Notes: generated by a model not told the origin, from the letters alone. A stretch of DNA of 64,000 nucleotides from Planctomycetota bacterium (GCA_016930595.1 JAFGGJ010000065.1:1-64000), one strand, 5' to 3'; numbered from the stretch's first letter, positions 8,350-16,048 are shown. Translations and numbers: made by a program.

Positions 8350-8451
8350 ACCGTGAATTAATGGGTTAGTTACCTCCGGCTCTGGGTTCCATCCTTCGGC
8401 GTCGAAACACCTCGGAAGTATGCCAGAGCTAACGACTCACGACAAGGTAAC
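8350..8451 (-). ncRNA. tracrRNA candidate for Cas12g
   Basis: Read on the minus strand, 8368-8350 is TAACCCATTAATTCACGGT. It can pair with bases 11-29 of the minus-strand repeat with one A-G mismatch and one G-U pair. TTGTCG at 8445-8440 can pair with repeat bases 30-35, so together the two segments cover repeat 11-35. Between them is a long hairpin: GTTA-GCTCTGG (8433-8423) faces CCAGAGC and TAAC (8385-8379, 8372-8369). GTTACC at 8451-8446 can alternatively pair with GGTAAC at 8374-8369. The predicted 5' end at about 8451 follows a consensus promoter; the 3' end is uncertain. Known Cas12g requires a tracrRNA, which agrees. Confidence 0.85.
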
Positions 8452-8457
8452 GAATCT

Positions 8458-8485
8458 ATTATACCCGAATATCGCGAAGTGTCAA
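8458..8485 (-). promoter_or_regulatory. Consensus sigma70-type promoter for tracrRNA/array
   Basis: On the minus strand a perfect TTGACA (8485-8480) and a perfect TATAAT (8463-8458) are separated by 16 bases. The -35 box starts five bases after the cas12g stop codon. Initiation is expected near 8451, exactly where the antirepeat-containing RNA begins. This is the best promoter match I found in the window and it fixes array polarity. Confidence 0.88.
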
Positions 8486-8489
8486 AGAG

Positions 8490-10784
8490 TCATTGGTCTG
8501 GAAGAACAATATCACCCCAGAAAACCCGGCCAAGCACCTTCGCCGCATTTTCATCGCAGTCCATTCGATTGTTGCATCCATCATATTCGCAAATGAAGCT
8601 GCCATTCCCCTTATTCGTGCGCCACAGGCGATGGTTCCCCTGTTTTCTGCCGCACTCAGAACAGGTCTGTGAAGAATAGAAGTAAGGTGTCGTCACAACA
8701 CGCATTCCACGCTCCACGGCCTTTTCCGTTACTTTGTGGCGCACACGCCCGTGCGCGTAAAAAGCGAGACGGCGTTTCTTGTCACTGTCATACTTGGCAA
8801 CTTTATCATATCCCGGCAACGGGAAGCCTCTCTGGCTTTCAAAAACGATAAGGTCGACATCGTTTTCTTCCGCTTTCTTGATTACCCGTGAAGCAACCAG
8901 CCGCGCCCAGTCGCGTATCATCCAACGTATATGCAGTGAGAAGCGCCGCATGTCATTCGGGCCGAGTTGCGGTTGGTCCCGGGTGTCCGTCCCTGAAGCA
9001 GGTTTCTTACCGGGGCTGCGTTTTTGGCTTATCTGCGACGCCTCAGCGGCCCAAGCCTCAAGATGTCTGCCTATATGGTCCTTTGTAAGGCCACTATACG
9101 GTTTTTTGTTACTGCCGGAACCGGATTTTTCATCTGGGAAAATGAGTTTGTCCAGTTTCAGCGTTTTCAGTTTTTCGCTCTTCTGAAATTGTCTGCCGTT
9201 AAACAGGGCAATCGCATTACCGACCTGGCCTGTATCGACGCACAGGATCTTGAGTTCCTTTTCCGGATCGCCGCTGAAGGATTCCAGCAACAGCTTGCGG
9301 GCCTCACGCAAGAAGGCATTGTCCTGACGCCATCGAGGATATTTACGGCTGCGCAGGTCAGCTATGTCATCCTGGCTGACGGCAAACCGTGATTGTTTAT
9401 GCTCGACTTTGAACCGGAATCCGACGCGGGCCCTTGAGCCGATGAAATGAATCTGAACGCTCGATATTTCAGCATTACCAGGCTGGATGTCATATTCCGG
9501 CGGCCAGGGATGAAAGCCGAACGGGATGAACTCGTCTGCCGCCATCGTATCCATGCGGAGCCTGAGAATGGAGTGTTTATAATCCACACCATAGTAATCC
9601 TTGCCAAATATTTTGGGGATAGAGAGGCGGCGCTTCGAGGGATAGGTGAAGGAAGGTTTTTTAGGCCCGGAGAGGAAATCCTTGCGCCACTCCCGGTAGA
9701 GCGAATCTAGTTCTTGCAGTCGCGGTTCACTTGAAAGCCGCGCCTTGTACAGCTTGCACTTTTCGGTGTGCTCATTGTACGGACAAGGTTCCTTATCATC
9801 ATTCTTTTGGGGGCAGTGCGGGAGGTCGCCATTGCCTTTTCTGGCAACAGTTCCTTCGGTAATACCCAGTGCCTGTAGATAATCAGCCCACCAAGTCTTT
9901 GAAAATTTGTGAGCTTGGGGTTCTTTTTTCAGAAGCAGTTCCATGAGCTTTTTTCGGTTGTTGTGCAAGTGGGGATTTTTCTGGCGGATAGCAAGGTACG
10001 TGCGAACATTCTCCTCGAAATACTTATTAGCTTCGCTGTTGGCCCGGAATTTGAGGTATTTCACACAAAGCTGAGCGTGGTTTTTTATGCGAAAACGTTC
10101 TCCATTATACAGGCAACCGGTATTGCCTTTCTGCAATTGTTCCCAGGTGCAAACCCGCGGATTTTTCCTGTCAACGCCAAGGTCTTTGAAAATACGGTTA
10201 AACTTGCTGATGGCATCTTCGGTCAGTTGCGGATGTTTTTTCTCCCATGCTTCCTTTTCTTTCAGCCATTCTTCCCTGCGCCTCTTCCAGTTTTCAAACG
10301 GCATGAGATAACGAGCAACTATAAGGTCTGCAGAAGCTTTGAGGAGCACCACAATATGCCTGTCATCATAACCGGCCACTCTCTTGAACAGATTGGTTGC
10401 AGTCTGTGTGGGAGGAATGCGCTTTACATGGTCTGTAGAAGAAACAACCTCGTCGGGCACATTACTTAACGCTTTTTCTGCATTTCCCAATCCTGCCGCG
10501 GATTTGAAAGCAGCCAGGCGAGTACGATCGACGAGTTTTTCGTCGTCGATGAATTGTTCCGGCTCGAGGAAGAAGCTCCAGAAAGGCTCCGTCTCTTTCC
10601 CTCTTTTGCCGTCCGGACGGAAACTCATAACCCACTGGCAAATTTCAGACACGTCCAGATTGAACTGTTCAAAATGCCTGCGGAGCTTGCGGACGTTTGA
10701 TTTGAACTCCAGCCTGCTTTGCCCATCAAGCCGACGGAGTCCTCTTACAAGCGTTCTTTCTTCGCGATATCTTGTTGCGGACAC
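8490..10784 (-). CDS. cas12g: Cas12g, type V-G RNA-guided effector nuclease
   Basis: 764 residues from GTG 10784, or 776 if read from GTG 10820. I recognise Cas12g from memory of Cas12g1: RYREERTLVR near the start, QFN.DVS..CQW...FRP, EISSV..HF.G.R.R.GFRF, IRDWARL, VTEKAVERGMRVVT and VLGRVFWG at the end. Numbering from GTG 10820, the RuvC triad is D529 (LCVDTG), E661 (LIVFESQRGF) and D756 (CDENAA), with a zinc ribbon C720, C723, C744 and C749. Characterised Cas12g is a tracrRNA-dependent RNA-targeting RNase with collateral RNA and ssDNA cutting. The 10784 start is preferred because GGGAAGG precedes it and a TATAAT lies only three bases before 10820. Base composition is less GC-rich and less skewed than that of its neighbours. 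Confidence 0.96.
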   Translation of the reverse strand: MSATRYREERTLVRGLRRLDGQSRLEFKSNVRKLRRHFEQFNLDVSEICQWVMSFRPDGKRGKETEPFWSFFLEPEQFIDDEKLVDRTRLAAFKSAAGLGNAEKALSNVPDEVVSSTDHVKRIPPTQTATNLFKRVAGYDDRHIVVLLKASADLIVARYLMPFENWKRRREEWLKEKEAWEKKHPQLTEDAISKFNRIFKDLGVDRKNPRVCTWEQLQKGNTGCLYNGERFRIKNHAQLCVKYLKFRANSEANKYFEENVRTYLAIRQKNPHLHNNRKKLMELLLKKEPQAHKFSKTWWADYLQALGITEGTVARKGNGDLPHCPQKNDDKEPCPYNEHTEKCKLYKARLSSEPRLQELDSLYREWRKDFLSGPKKPSFTYPSKRRLSIPKIFGKDYYGVDYKHSILRLRMDTMAADEFIPFGFHPWPPEYDIQPGNAEISSVQIHFIGSRARVGFRFKVEHKQSRFAVSQDDIADLRSRKYPRWRQDNAFLREARKLLLESFSGDPEKELKILCVDTGQVGNAIALFNGRQFQKSEKLKTLKLDKLIFPDEKSGSGSNKKPYSGLTKDHIGRHLEAWAAEASQISQKRSPGKKPASGTDTRDQPQLGPNDMRRFSLHIRWMIRDWARLVASRVIKKAEENDVDLIVFESQRGFPLPGYDKVAKYDSDKKRRLAFYAHGRVRHKVTEKAVERGMRVVTTPYFYSSQTCSECGRKQGNHRLWRTNKGNGSFICEYDGCNNRMDCDENAAKVLGRVFWGDIVLPDQ

Positions 10785-10822
10785 AGCAACCCTTCCCTGT
10801 TTGCGGCCCCTACTGCCCACAC

Positions 10823-10853
10823 ATTATACATGCGGCAACGGTATGCGTCACAA
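10823..10853 (-). promoter_or_regulatory. Promoter of cas12g
   Basis: A perfect TATAAT (10828-10823, minus strand) lies downstream of a TTGTGA element (10853-10848) at a long 19-base spacing. Initiation would be near 10815, inside the longest reading frame. This supports translation from GTG 10784 and an effector transcript separate from the capA operon upstream. Confidence 0.6.
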
Positions 10854-10872
10854 GGCGGGAGCGTCGGAGGCG

Positions 10873-12060
10873 TTACTTTTCGTAGCGGCTGGAGGGGCGG
10901 TTGAATTCGAGGAAGTCCTTGTGGGAGGAGGCTTCGGAGCGGAAGCGTTCTTCGGCCATGCGGACGAGTTCGGAGACCCACGAGCGGTTTTCGCGTACTC
11001 CGGCAAGAACCCAGGCCCAGCGATCCATGAAGTCTTCTGCGGACATGCCTTCAACGCGCTTCAGGTAGATGCGCAGCATGTCCATGCAGCGAGCGCGCCA
11101 GTTGGCGAGGACGACGGCGTCGTCGGCGAGAGCGGCGTCGAGGTGTTCCAGGTAAGCAAGCGCTTCCGGGAGGCGGTCTTCGGGATACGGCACGGGGCGT
11201 TCGGGCGGGGACGATATTTCGAAGGGGAGGCGCTGGAAATCTTCGGCGCCGCGTGCGGAAAGGCGGACTCTGAGCACGAACGAATGGGCGGTGTGCGGGC
11301 CGTTGTCTTTCATGTACGACGAAGTGTGGGAGTTGAAGACGCAGTTGCCGAGACTGTAGGCGATGAGGGAGCGTCCGCAGCGTTCGACGCCCTGCGGCAC
11401 GTGGGGATGGGTGTGAAGGACGAGGTCGGCGCCCGCCGCTGCGAGCCTGCGGGAGAGGTCGCGCCGCCAGACGGCGGGCGTTTCCATGAATTCCAGGTCG
11501 GAATGGAGACTGAGGACGAGTACGTCGACGTCGGGGCGGAGTGCGGCCAAGTCTTCGAAGACGTCGCTTTCCACGAGATAAGCGGGACCTGCGCCGAGGT
11601 GGCCGTAGGTGTAGTTGCAGTCTTCCTGGTAGCCGAGGAAACCGACGGCGAGGCCGTTCTTTTCGACGACGAGAGGGGTGCGGGCTTCCTGCGGGGACAG
11701 GCCCGCGCCGAAAGAGCGGATGCCGTGCGAAGCGAGGACTTGCCGCGTGTTAAGGAGCCCGGCGGTGCCGCAGTCGAGGACGTGGTTGGCGGCCAGGTTC
11801 ATGACGTCGAAGGCGGCGTCGGCGAGAGCGGCGGCGTGCCGGCCCGGAGAGGCAAGGGCCTTGGGATTGAGCCTGTCTTCCGGGAAACCGTCCGGGATGA
11901 AGACGGATTCCATGTTGCCGAAGCGGATATCGGCGTCGTCGAGCCAGGGGCGGATCTTTTCGAAGGGATAGGAGGGGCCGTGTTCGTCCACGCCGTCGCC
12001 GGAAGTGCCGCGGAACGAGACGTCGCCCACCGCCGCGAGAAGGATGGAATCGTCTGGCAT
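10873..12060 (-). CDS. CapA-family metallophosphatase (poly-gamma-glutamate capsule-type)
   Basis: A 395-residue protein of the CapA/PgsA calcineurin-like family. Motifs in order: AVGDVSFRG (about 9-17), IRFGNMESV (about 45-53), NLAANHVLDCG (about 88-98), LVLHTHPHVPQG (about 200-211) and IAYSLGNCVFNSH (about 220-232), the expected metal-binding set. There is no clear N-terminal membrane anchor, unlike classical Bacillus CapA, so it may be cytoplasmic. It is the last gene of a minus-strand operon with an acyltransferase, a glycosyltransferase and a serpin-like exported protein, suggesting an envelope-polymer role. Whether it handles polyglutamate is unproven. Confidence 0.88.
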   Translation of the reverse strand: MPDDSILLAAVGDVSFRGTSGDGVDEHGPSYPFEKIRPWLDDADIRFGNMESVFIPDGFPEDRLNPKALASPGRHAAALADAAFDVMNLAANHVLDCGTAGLLNTRQVLASHGIRSFGAGLSPQEARTPLVVEKNGLAVGFLGYQEDCNYTYGHLGAGPAYLVESDVFEDLAALRPDVDVLVLSLHSDLEFMETPAVWRRDLSRRLAAAGADLVLHTHPHVPQGVERCGRSLIAYSLGNCVFNSHTSSYMKDNGPHTAHSFVLRVRLSARGAEDFQRLPFEISSPPERPVPYPEDRLPEALAYLEHLDAALADDAVVLANWRARCMDMLRIYLKRVEGMSAEDFMDRWAWVLAGVRENRSWVSELVRMAEERFRSEASSHKDFLEFNRPSSRYEK

Positions 12061-12088
12061 GCTGGAACCTTTCGTGTAAACGGGCCTG

Positions 12089-13249
12089 CTATTCCTGTTC
12101 GACGACGCTGAGGAGCTCGTCGTTGTCGATCCACATGGCGAAGTAGGGCAATTCGCGTCCGGAGCGTTTCATCATGACGAGGAAGGGAGGTCTGACGTCG
12201 AGGAGCCTGCCGGAAAGCGGAGCGACGGCGGCACAGCCGCCGCTGACAATGACAGCTTCGGACTTGAGGTAAACGCCTTTTTCGTCAAGGATGAAGTTGA
12301 CGGTCTGGAGGGCCTGCTGGAGGACCCAGCGGTTTTCGCGCAGGCCCGGATTGAGGTAGCGGCGGCCTTCGATTTCCGTATAACGGCGCGTCAGGTCGAA
12401 GTCGAACCTGGGCACGCGAAACCGGTCAGCCGGGCCGAGAGGTTCCGGCGCGCCGGCCTCGACGCGTTGATTGACGGCGCCGACGAGGTCCCGCAACGTG
12501 GGGGAAGGAGGGATCCTGGCGATGAGCAGGCGGTCGTCGGGTTCGGTCGTTACGAGTTCAATGATGAAGTCCGAGTTGGAGACGTAGTCGAGGATGCGCA
12601 CCTGCCCGCGCATGGGGGCGGCGGCGGGGTCGTCGGGGACGTCGATGCCGAAAGCCCTGACGTAATAGTAAATTCCGTCGGGGCCCGGGACGTACATGTT
12701 GGTTTTGCCGAACGGGGTGTTGAAGTGGAGGTCTTTGAGAAGCATGGAGTACTGTATCGACTGGTAAGGGCCGGTGGGCTGCACGAGGGTGAGTGGCAGG
12801 TCGAGCTTTCTGCCGGGGAACTTGTCTGCGGCCTGCCGGAGGACGAAATCGCGCACCGACTGCGGTCCCGGGCCGGACAGCGCCGCGATGATACAGGAAG
12901 CGGGGTCGACGTCGTCGGAGGAGACGGTCGAGGCGTTCAGGCGGGCGGCCATGGGGGGGTCGCCTTCGAGGAGGACGTCGCCGCCGACCCAGGCTTTGGT
13001 CTGGTTCCATACGAGCTGCATGGTGATGCACCACACGAGGCTGCGGCCCGGACGGATCGGTTCATCGAGATGAGCGGTGACGAACGTGCGTTTCAGGGCG
13101 GAAGCGTCGGCGAGTTTAAGGGCTTCGACCGAATCGGCGTCCCTGCGCCTGCAGGCCAAGGAGCCCGGCCACGCGAGCAGGACGCAGAGGGCCGCAAGCA
13201 GGAGGTACCGGAGAGGGCCGACGGAGCCTTCGGGAGGACCGGCGGGCAC
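12089..13249 (-). CDS. Exported protein with serpin-like features
   Basis: A 386-residue protein with a hydrophobic N-terminal segment (about 14-32) ending near a cysteine (SLAC), so probably exported and possibly a lipoprotein. The middle and end recall the serpin layout: VWCITMQLVWNQTKAW near the start, FRVPRFDFDLTRRY in the centre, ILDEKGVYLKSEAVIV before a small-residue loop, and PPFLVMMKRSGRELPYFAMW at the end, resembling the serpin FLF.IR....ILFMG strand. This is pattern resemblance, not a firm family call. It starts at GTG 13249, fifteen bases after the GT4 gene, with capA 28 bases downstream. Confidence 0.6.
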   Translation of the reverse strand: MPAGPPEGSVGPLRYLLLAALCVLLAWPGSLACRRRDADSVEALKLADASALKRTFVTAHLDEPIRPGRSLVWCITMQLVWNQTKAWVGGDVLLEGDPPMAARLNASTVSSDDVDPASCIIAALSGPGPQSVRDFVLRQAADKFPGRKLDLPLTLVQPTGPYQSIQYSMLLKDLHFNTPFGKTNMYVPGPDGIYYYVRAFGIDVPDDPAAAPMRGQVRILDYVSNSDFIIELVTTEPDDRLLIARIPPSPTLRDLVGAVNQRVEAGAPEPLGPADRFRVPRFDFDLTRRYTEIEGRRYLNPGLRENRWVLQQALQTVNFILDEKGVYLKSEAVIVSGGCAAVAPLSGRLLDVRPPFLVMMKRSGRELPYFAMWIDNDELLSVVEQE

Positions 13250-13264
13250 GGCACACCAACCTTT

Positions 13265-14350
13265 CTAGCGCGCCGGCGAAGCGTCGGCGAGTTCCGCAAA
13301 AAGCGCGGCATAAGCGCCGCCGGTCGCGGACATGGCGAATTTTTCAGCGGCCATGTCGCGGCCTTCCTGGCCCATGACGGCGGCTTCACGCGGGTGCTGA
13401 AGAAGCCAGAGGATTTTCTGTGCGAGGGCGTCGGGGTTGTCGGGGGGGACGAGAAAGCCTGTCCTGCCGTCGACAACGGCGTCGAAGGCGCCGCCCACGG
13501 CGGTCGCGATGACGGGTTTGCCGCAAGCGGCGGCTTCGATGAGGCCCAAGCCCAGGCCTTCTTCGAGGGCGGCGGAGACGTAGACGTCGAAAACGGGTAT
13601 GACGGATTCCGGGGGAACGTAGTCGAAGAGGAAACTGACGCGGTCGCGAATACCGAGATCGCCGGCGAGGGCGCCGAGACGTTTTTCTTCGGGCCCCTGC
13701 CCTGCGATGACGAGTTCGACGCCCGGGGCGTCTTTCTGGACGATGACGGCGGCGCGAAGCAGGACGGGAAGTCCCTTTTCGGGGACGAGGCGCGCAAGGG
13801 TGCCTATGACGGGACGCGACTTATCGCGCAGGTCCGGGATCGCGGAGGGGTAGCGTTCGGGGACGATGCCGTCGTGGATCATGGTGACAACGGAACGATC
13901 CACGCCGACGGAATTGACAAGGTCGACCCTGACGGCTTCGCTGACGGCGACGATGGCGCGGGCGCGGCAGGACCTGAGAGCAGCGGCGTCGGAGCCGCCG
14001 GCGTTCCTGTGGACGGAAACGCTGAGAGGGAGGGAGAGTTTCGAGGCGAGCACCCGTGCTACTGGCACCGAGGAGGCGGAAGCGGCGTGGACGACGCGGT
14101 AGCCGACAGGGAGTTCGCCGGCGAGCCCGCGAAGAGCGAACCAGCCGATGAGGGGGCGCGTGATTTCCGGGATGGAGCGGATATCGACGCCGGGGATATC
14201 GTCGATGGGCCTGTCGCGTCTGCCCGTGAGCAGGAAGACGGAGATGCCTTCGGAGTGGAGATAGCGGGCGAGGTCGAGGGCCTGGTTGGTGACGCCGTCG
14301 GGGGAGGCCCTGTCGAGCACGATGATAACGCCGAAAGAACGAGCTTTCAT
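13265..14350 (-). CDS. GT4-family glycosyltransferase
   Basis: A GT-B fold glycosyltransferase of 361 residues from ATG 14350, which overlaps the upstream acyltransferase stop as ATGA and so implies translational coupling. The C-terminal donor domain shows IGTLARLVPEKGLPVLLRA, VIAGQGPEEKRL and the family EX7E motif in ALEEGLGLGLIEAAACGKP, followed by GFLVPPDNPDALAQ. The N-terminal acceptor domain starts SFGVIIVLDRASPDGVTNQA. It probably adds a sugar to lipid A-core, a capsule or another envelope glycolipid at the inner face of the cytoplasmic membrane. The acceptor is unknown. Confidence 0.9.
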   Translation of the reverse strand: MKARSFGVIIVLDRASPDGVTNQALDLARYLHSEGISVFLLTGRRDRPIDDIPGVDIRSIPEITRPLIGWFALRGLAGELPVGYRVVHAASASSVPVARVLASKLSLPLSVSVHRNAGGSDAAALRSCRARAIVAVSEAVRVDLVNSVGVDRSVVTMIHDGIVPERYPSAIPDLRDKSRPVIGTLARLVPEKGLPVLLRAAVIVQKDAPGVELVIAGQGPEEKRLGALAGDLGIRDRVSFLFDYVPPESVIPVFDVYVSAALEEGLGLGLIEAAACGKPVIATAVGGAFDAVVDGRTGFLVPPDNPDALAQKILWLLQHPREAAVMGQEGRDMAAEKFAMSATGGAYAALFAELADASPAR

Positions 14351-15273
14351 CCGGAGCCTTTCGCGACGTGTTCCGGGAGCGTCTTCCACCTGCGATGGAA
14401 CCAGGCCCACTGGCCGGGGAAGCGCCTGACAGCGGCTTCAACAGCTTTCTGCCAGGACGCGGTAAGGAGGCTGATCGTATCGTCCGTGCGCCTGGGAGGC
14501 GGGAGAATAAGTTCGTCGACGACAAGCCTGTAGGCGCCGGCGTGACGGACGCAGAAAACGGGGAGTATGGGTACTCGGGCCAGGAGGGAGAGTGCGGCGG
14601 GTCCGACGGGAGTGTAGGCGTCACGGCCGAAAAAAGGGACGAAGATACCGGCATTGTGGGAAATGTCCTGGTCCGGGACAAGGCCGAGGAGACCGCCGTC
14701 CCTGACGAAAGAGGCCATTCCCCTGACGGGGTCTTCCTGATAGAAGACGCCGTAGCCCAGACGAGAGCGGAGGTTCATGAGTGCGGCATCGTAGGGTTCG
14801 TAATAGATGTGCCTGGCGACGGCGCGCGTGTTGAACCGGAGAGCAAGGACGGCGCCGAGGAGCTCCCAGCTTCCGATATGGGCGGTGACGACAATCAGGC
14901 CGTTGCGGAGGGCGTGGGCGCGTGCAACGGCATCCAGGGCGGAGGAAAGGGCATCGCCGTCAAAGAGGGAATGAAGAGCGGCCGGCCAATGGTGCGAGGC
15001 GTAAACGAGGTCCAGTGCGGCCCGGCCGAAGCTGGATACGAGCGACCTGAAAAACGAGGGGAAGGGGAAGGGGCATCCAGCGGGGAAGGCGATGCGAAGA
15101 TTGTCCCTGACGAACGTGCGTTCACGGCGCATGAGGGGACACGCGGCGGCCGCGAGAAGGTCCGCCAGGACGGCGTTGCGGCGTGGATGGAGCCGCGGGC
15201 CGGCAGTTTCGACAAGCCTGCGTACGGCCCACGCGCCCAGTCTCCGCCGGAAAGGTGTTTTTTCAGCGGCCAT
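14347..15273 (-). CDS. LpxL/HtrB-like lysophospholipid (lipid A) acyltransferase
   Basis: About 308 residues from ATG 15273. The catalytic Hx4E motif is in VTAHIGSWELLG, followed by a conserved LRSRLGYGVFYQEDPVRGM and DGGLLGLVPDQDISHNAGIFVPFFGR, the latter the usual DQ......FFG block of LpxL-type acyltransferases. The C terminus has WFHRRWK, the usual W.HrRwk ending. Longer in-frame extensions to 15531 overlap other features and look non-coding. A TATAAT at 15286-15281 sits so close that the transcript may be leaderless at ATG 15273. First gene of the envelope operon; its presence supports a lipopolysaccharide-bearing outer membrane. Confidence 0.88.
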   Translation of the reverse strand: MAAEKTPFRRRLGAWAVRRLVETAGPRLHPRRNAVLADLLAAAACPLMRRERTFVRDNLRIAFPAGCPFPFPSFFRSLVSSFGRAALDLVYASHHWPAALHSLFDGDALSSALDAVARAHALRNGLIVVTAHIGSWELLGAVLALRFNTRAVARHIYYEPYDAALMNLRSRLGYGVFYQEDPVRGMASFVRDGGLLGLVPDQDISHNAGIFVPFFGRDAYTPVGPAALSLLARVPILPVFCVRHAGAYRLVVDELILPPPRRTDDTISLLTASWQKAVEAAVRRFPGQWAWFHRRWKTLPEHVAKGSG

Positions 15274-15280
15274 GTGGGAC

Positions 15281-15286
15281 ATTATA
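15281..15286 (-). promoter_or_regulatory. -10 element of the acyltransferase-GT4-capA operon
   Basis: A perfect TATAAT on the minus strand, in the local context TGTATAATG also seen before cas12g and near 25083. Initiation would fall at about 15274, next to ATG 15273, implying a leaderless or very short 5' end. The -35 region is weak. Confidence 0.5.
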
Positions 15287-15367
15287 CATGGGGAACGGGG
15301 ATGGCGGAAGGGGCGAAGAGGAGCGGGGACGATGCGGAGGGAACCGGCTTCGAACGGCGCCGCGGGC

Positions 15368-16048
15368 CTAGCGCCAGCCGGAAGGTTTTCCGTAGACATG
15401 GACGATGCGGAGTGCCGGAGAGCGCGAGACGCCGCCTGGGTTGATGCCGGGACGGCCTTCCGGCACAGGGGAGTCCAGCTTCCGGAAGTAATCGGCCCAC
15501 GCCGGGAAGACTGCGCCGGTTTCCGGATCATTAAACGTCATGGGCCGCAGTTCGAAGAGCGGACGGCCGCCGTTGGCGGTCCGGAAGATTTCATAAACAA
15601 GCTCGGAGCAGTAATACTTGTCGTTGCCGACGGCAAACACGTCGTCATAGGGCTTCCCCAGGCAGGCTTCTGCGGCGGCGAGTGCCGCCGGGACCAGGTG
15701 CGTGAAGCGGGGGAGCAGGCGGCCGACGATGACTTTCGGGTTTCCGCCGGGATCGGAGCTGCGGGCAAGAAAATCATGCAGTGGTGTGCGGACGACGCCT
15801 GCCGGCATAGCCTCTATGACGCCGTCCGGGGAAGCGACGAAGACGGCCACGTGAGAAAGCTGCGCCCCGCGAAACCCGGAGGTGACTTTTTCGATGGCGT
15901 CGCAAAGGGGTCCGGCGTCCAGGTCCTGAAAAAGCAGATCGCCGGGCTGCGGTGAAAAGCCGGCAGCGCCGCAGCCGGACGAGACGGCGACAAGGAGGGC
16001 GGCCGTCGAGGCTAACGCCGCATGGAAGGCCCGGCAGCGTGGAGACAA
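15368..16048 (-). CDS. YiiX/YebB-like permuted NlpC/P60 cysteine amidase, exported
   Basis: A 226-residue protein with an N-terminal hydrophobic signal ending SSGCGAAG, possibly a lipoprotein. The mature part has GDLLFQDLD, the catalytic histidine in LSHVAVFV (about 67-74) and the catalytic cysteine in KYYCSELVYEIFR (about 140-152), the order of permuted papain-like YiiX enzymes. Likely a periplasmic peptidase or amidase acting on peptidoglycan or lipid-linked substrates. TTG 16048 is chosen as start because AAGGAG lies just upstream. It has its own promoter divergent from the DUF3108 gene. Confidence 0.8.
   Translation of the reverse strand: MSPRCRAFHAALASTAALLVAVSSGCGAAGFSPQPGDLLFQDLDAGPLCDAIEKVTSGFRGAQLSHVAVFVASPDGVIEAMPAGVVRTPLHDFLARSSDPGGNPKVIVGRLLPRFTHLVPAALAAAEACLGKPYDDVFAVGNDKYYCSELVYEIFRTANGGRPLFELRPMTFNDPETGAVFPAWADYFRKLDSPVPEGRPGINPGGVSRSPALRIVHVYGKPSGWR

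Noticed and set aside
8346-8446. tracrRNA read from the plus strand
   Set aside because: The same complementarity exists on both strands, but the consensus promoter, the effector direction and the AT-rich leader position all favour the minus strand.
8490-10784. IS605-type TnpB transposase as an alternative to Cas12
   Set aside because: Length of about 764 residues, the adjacent array and tracrRNA, and Cas12g-specific segments argue against TnpB; no TnpA or element ends are present.
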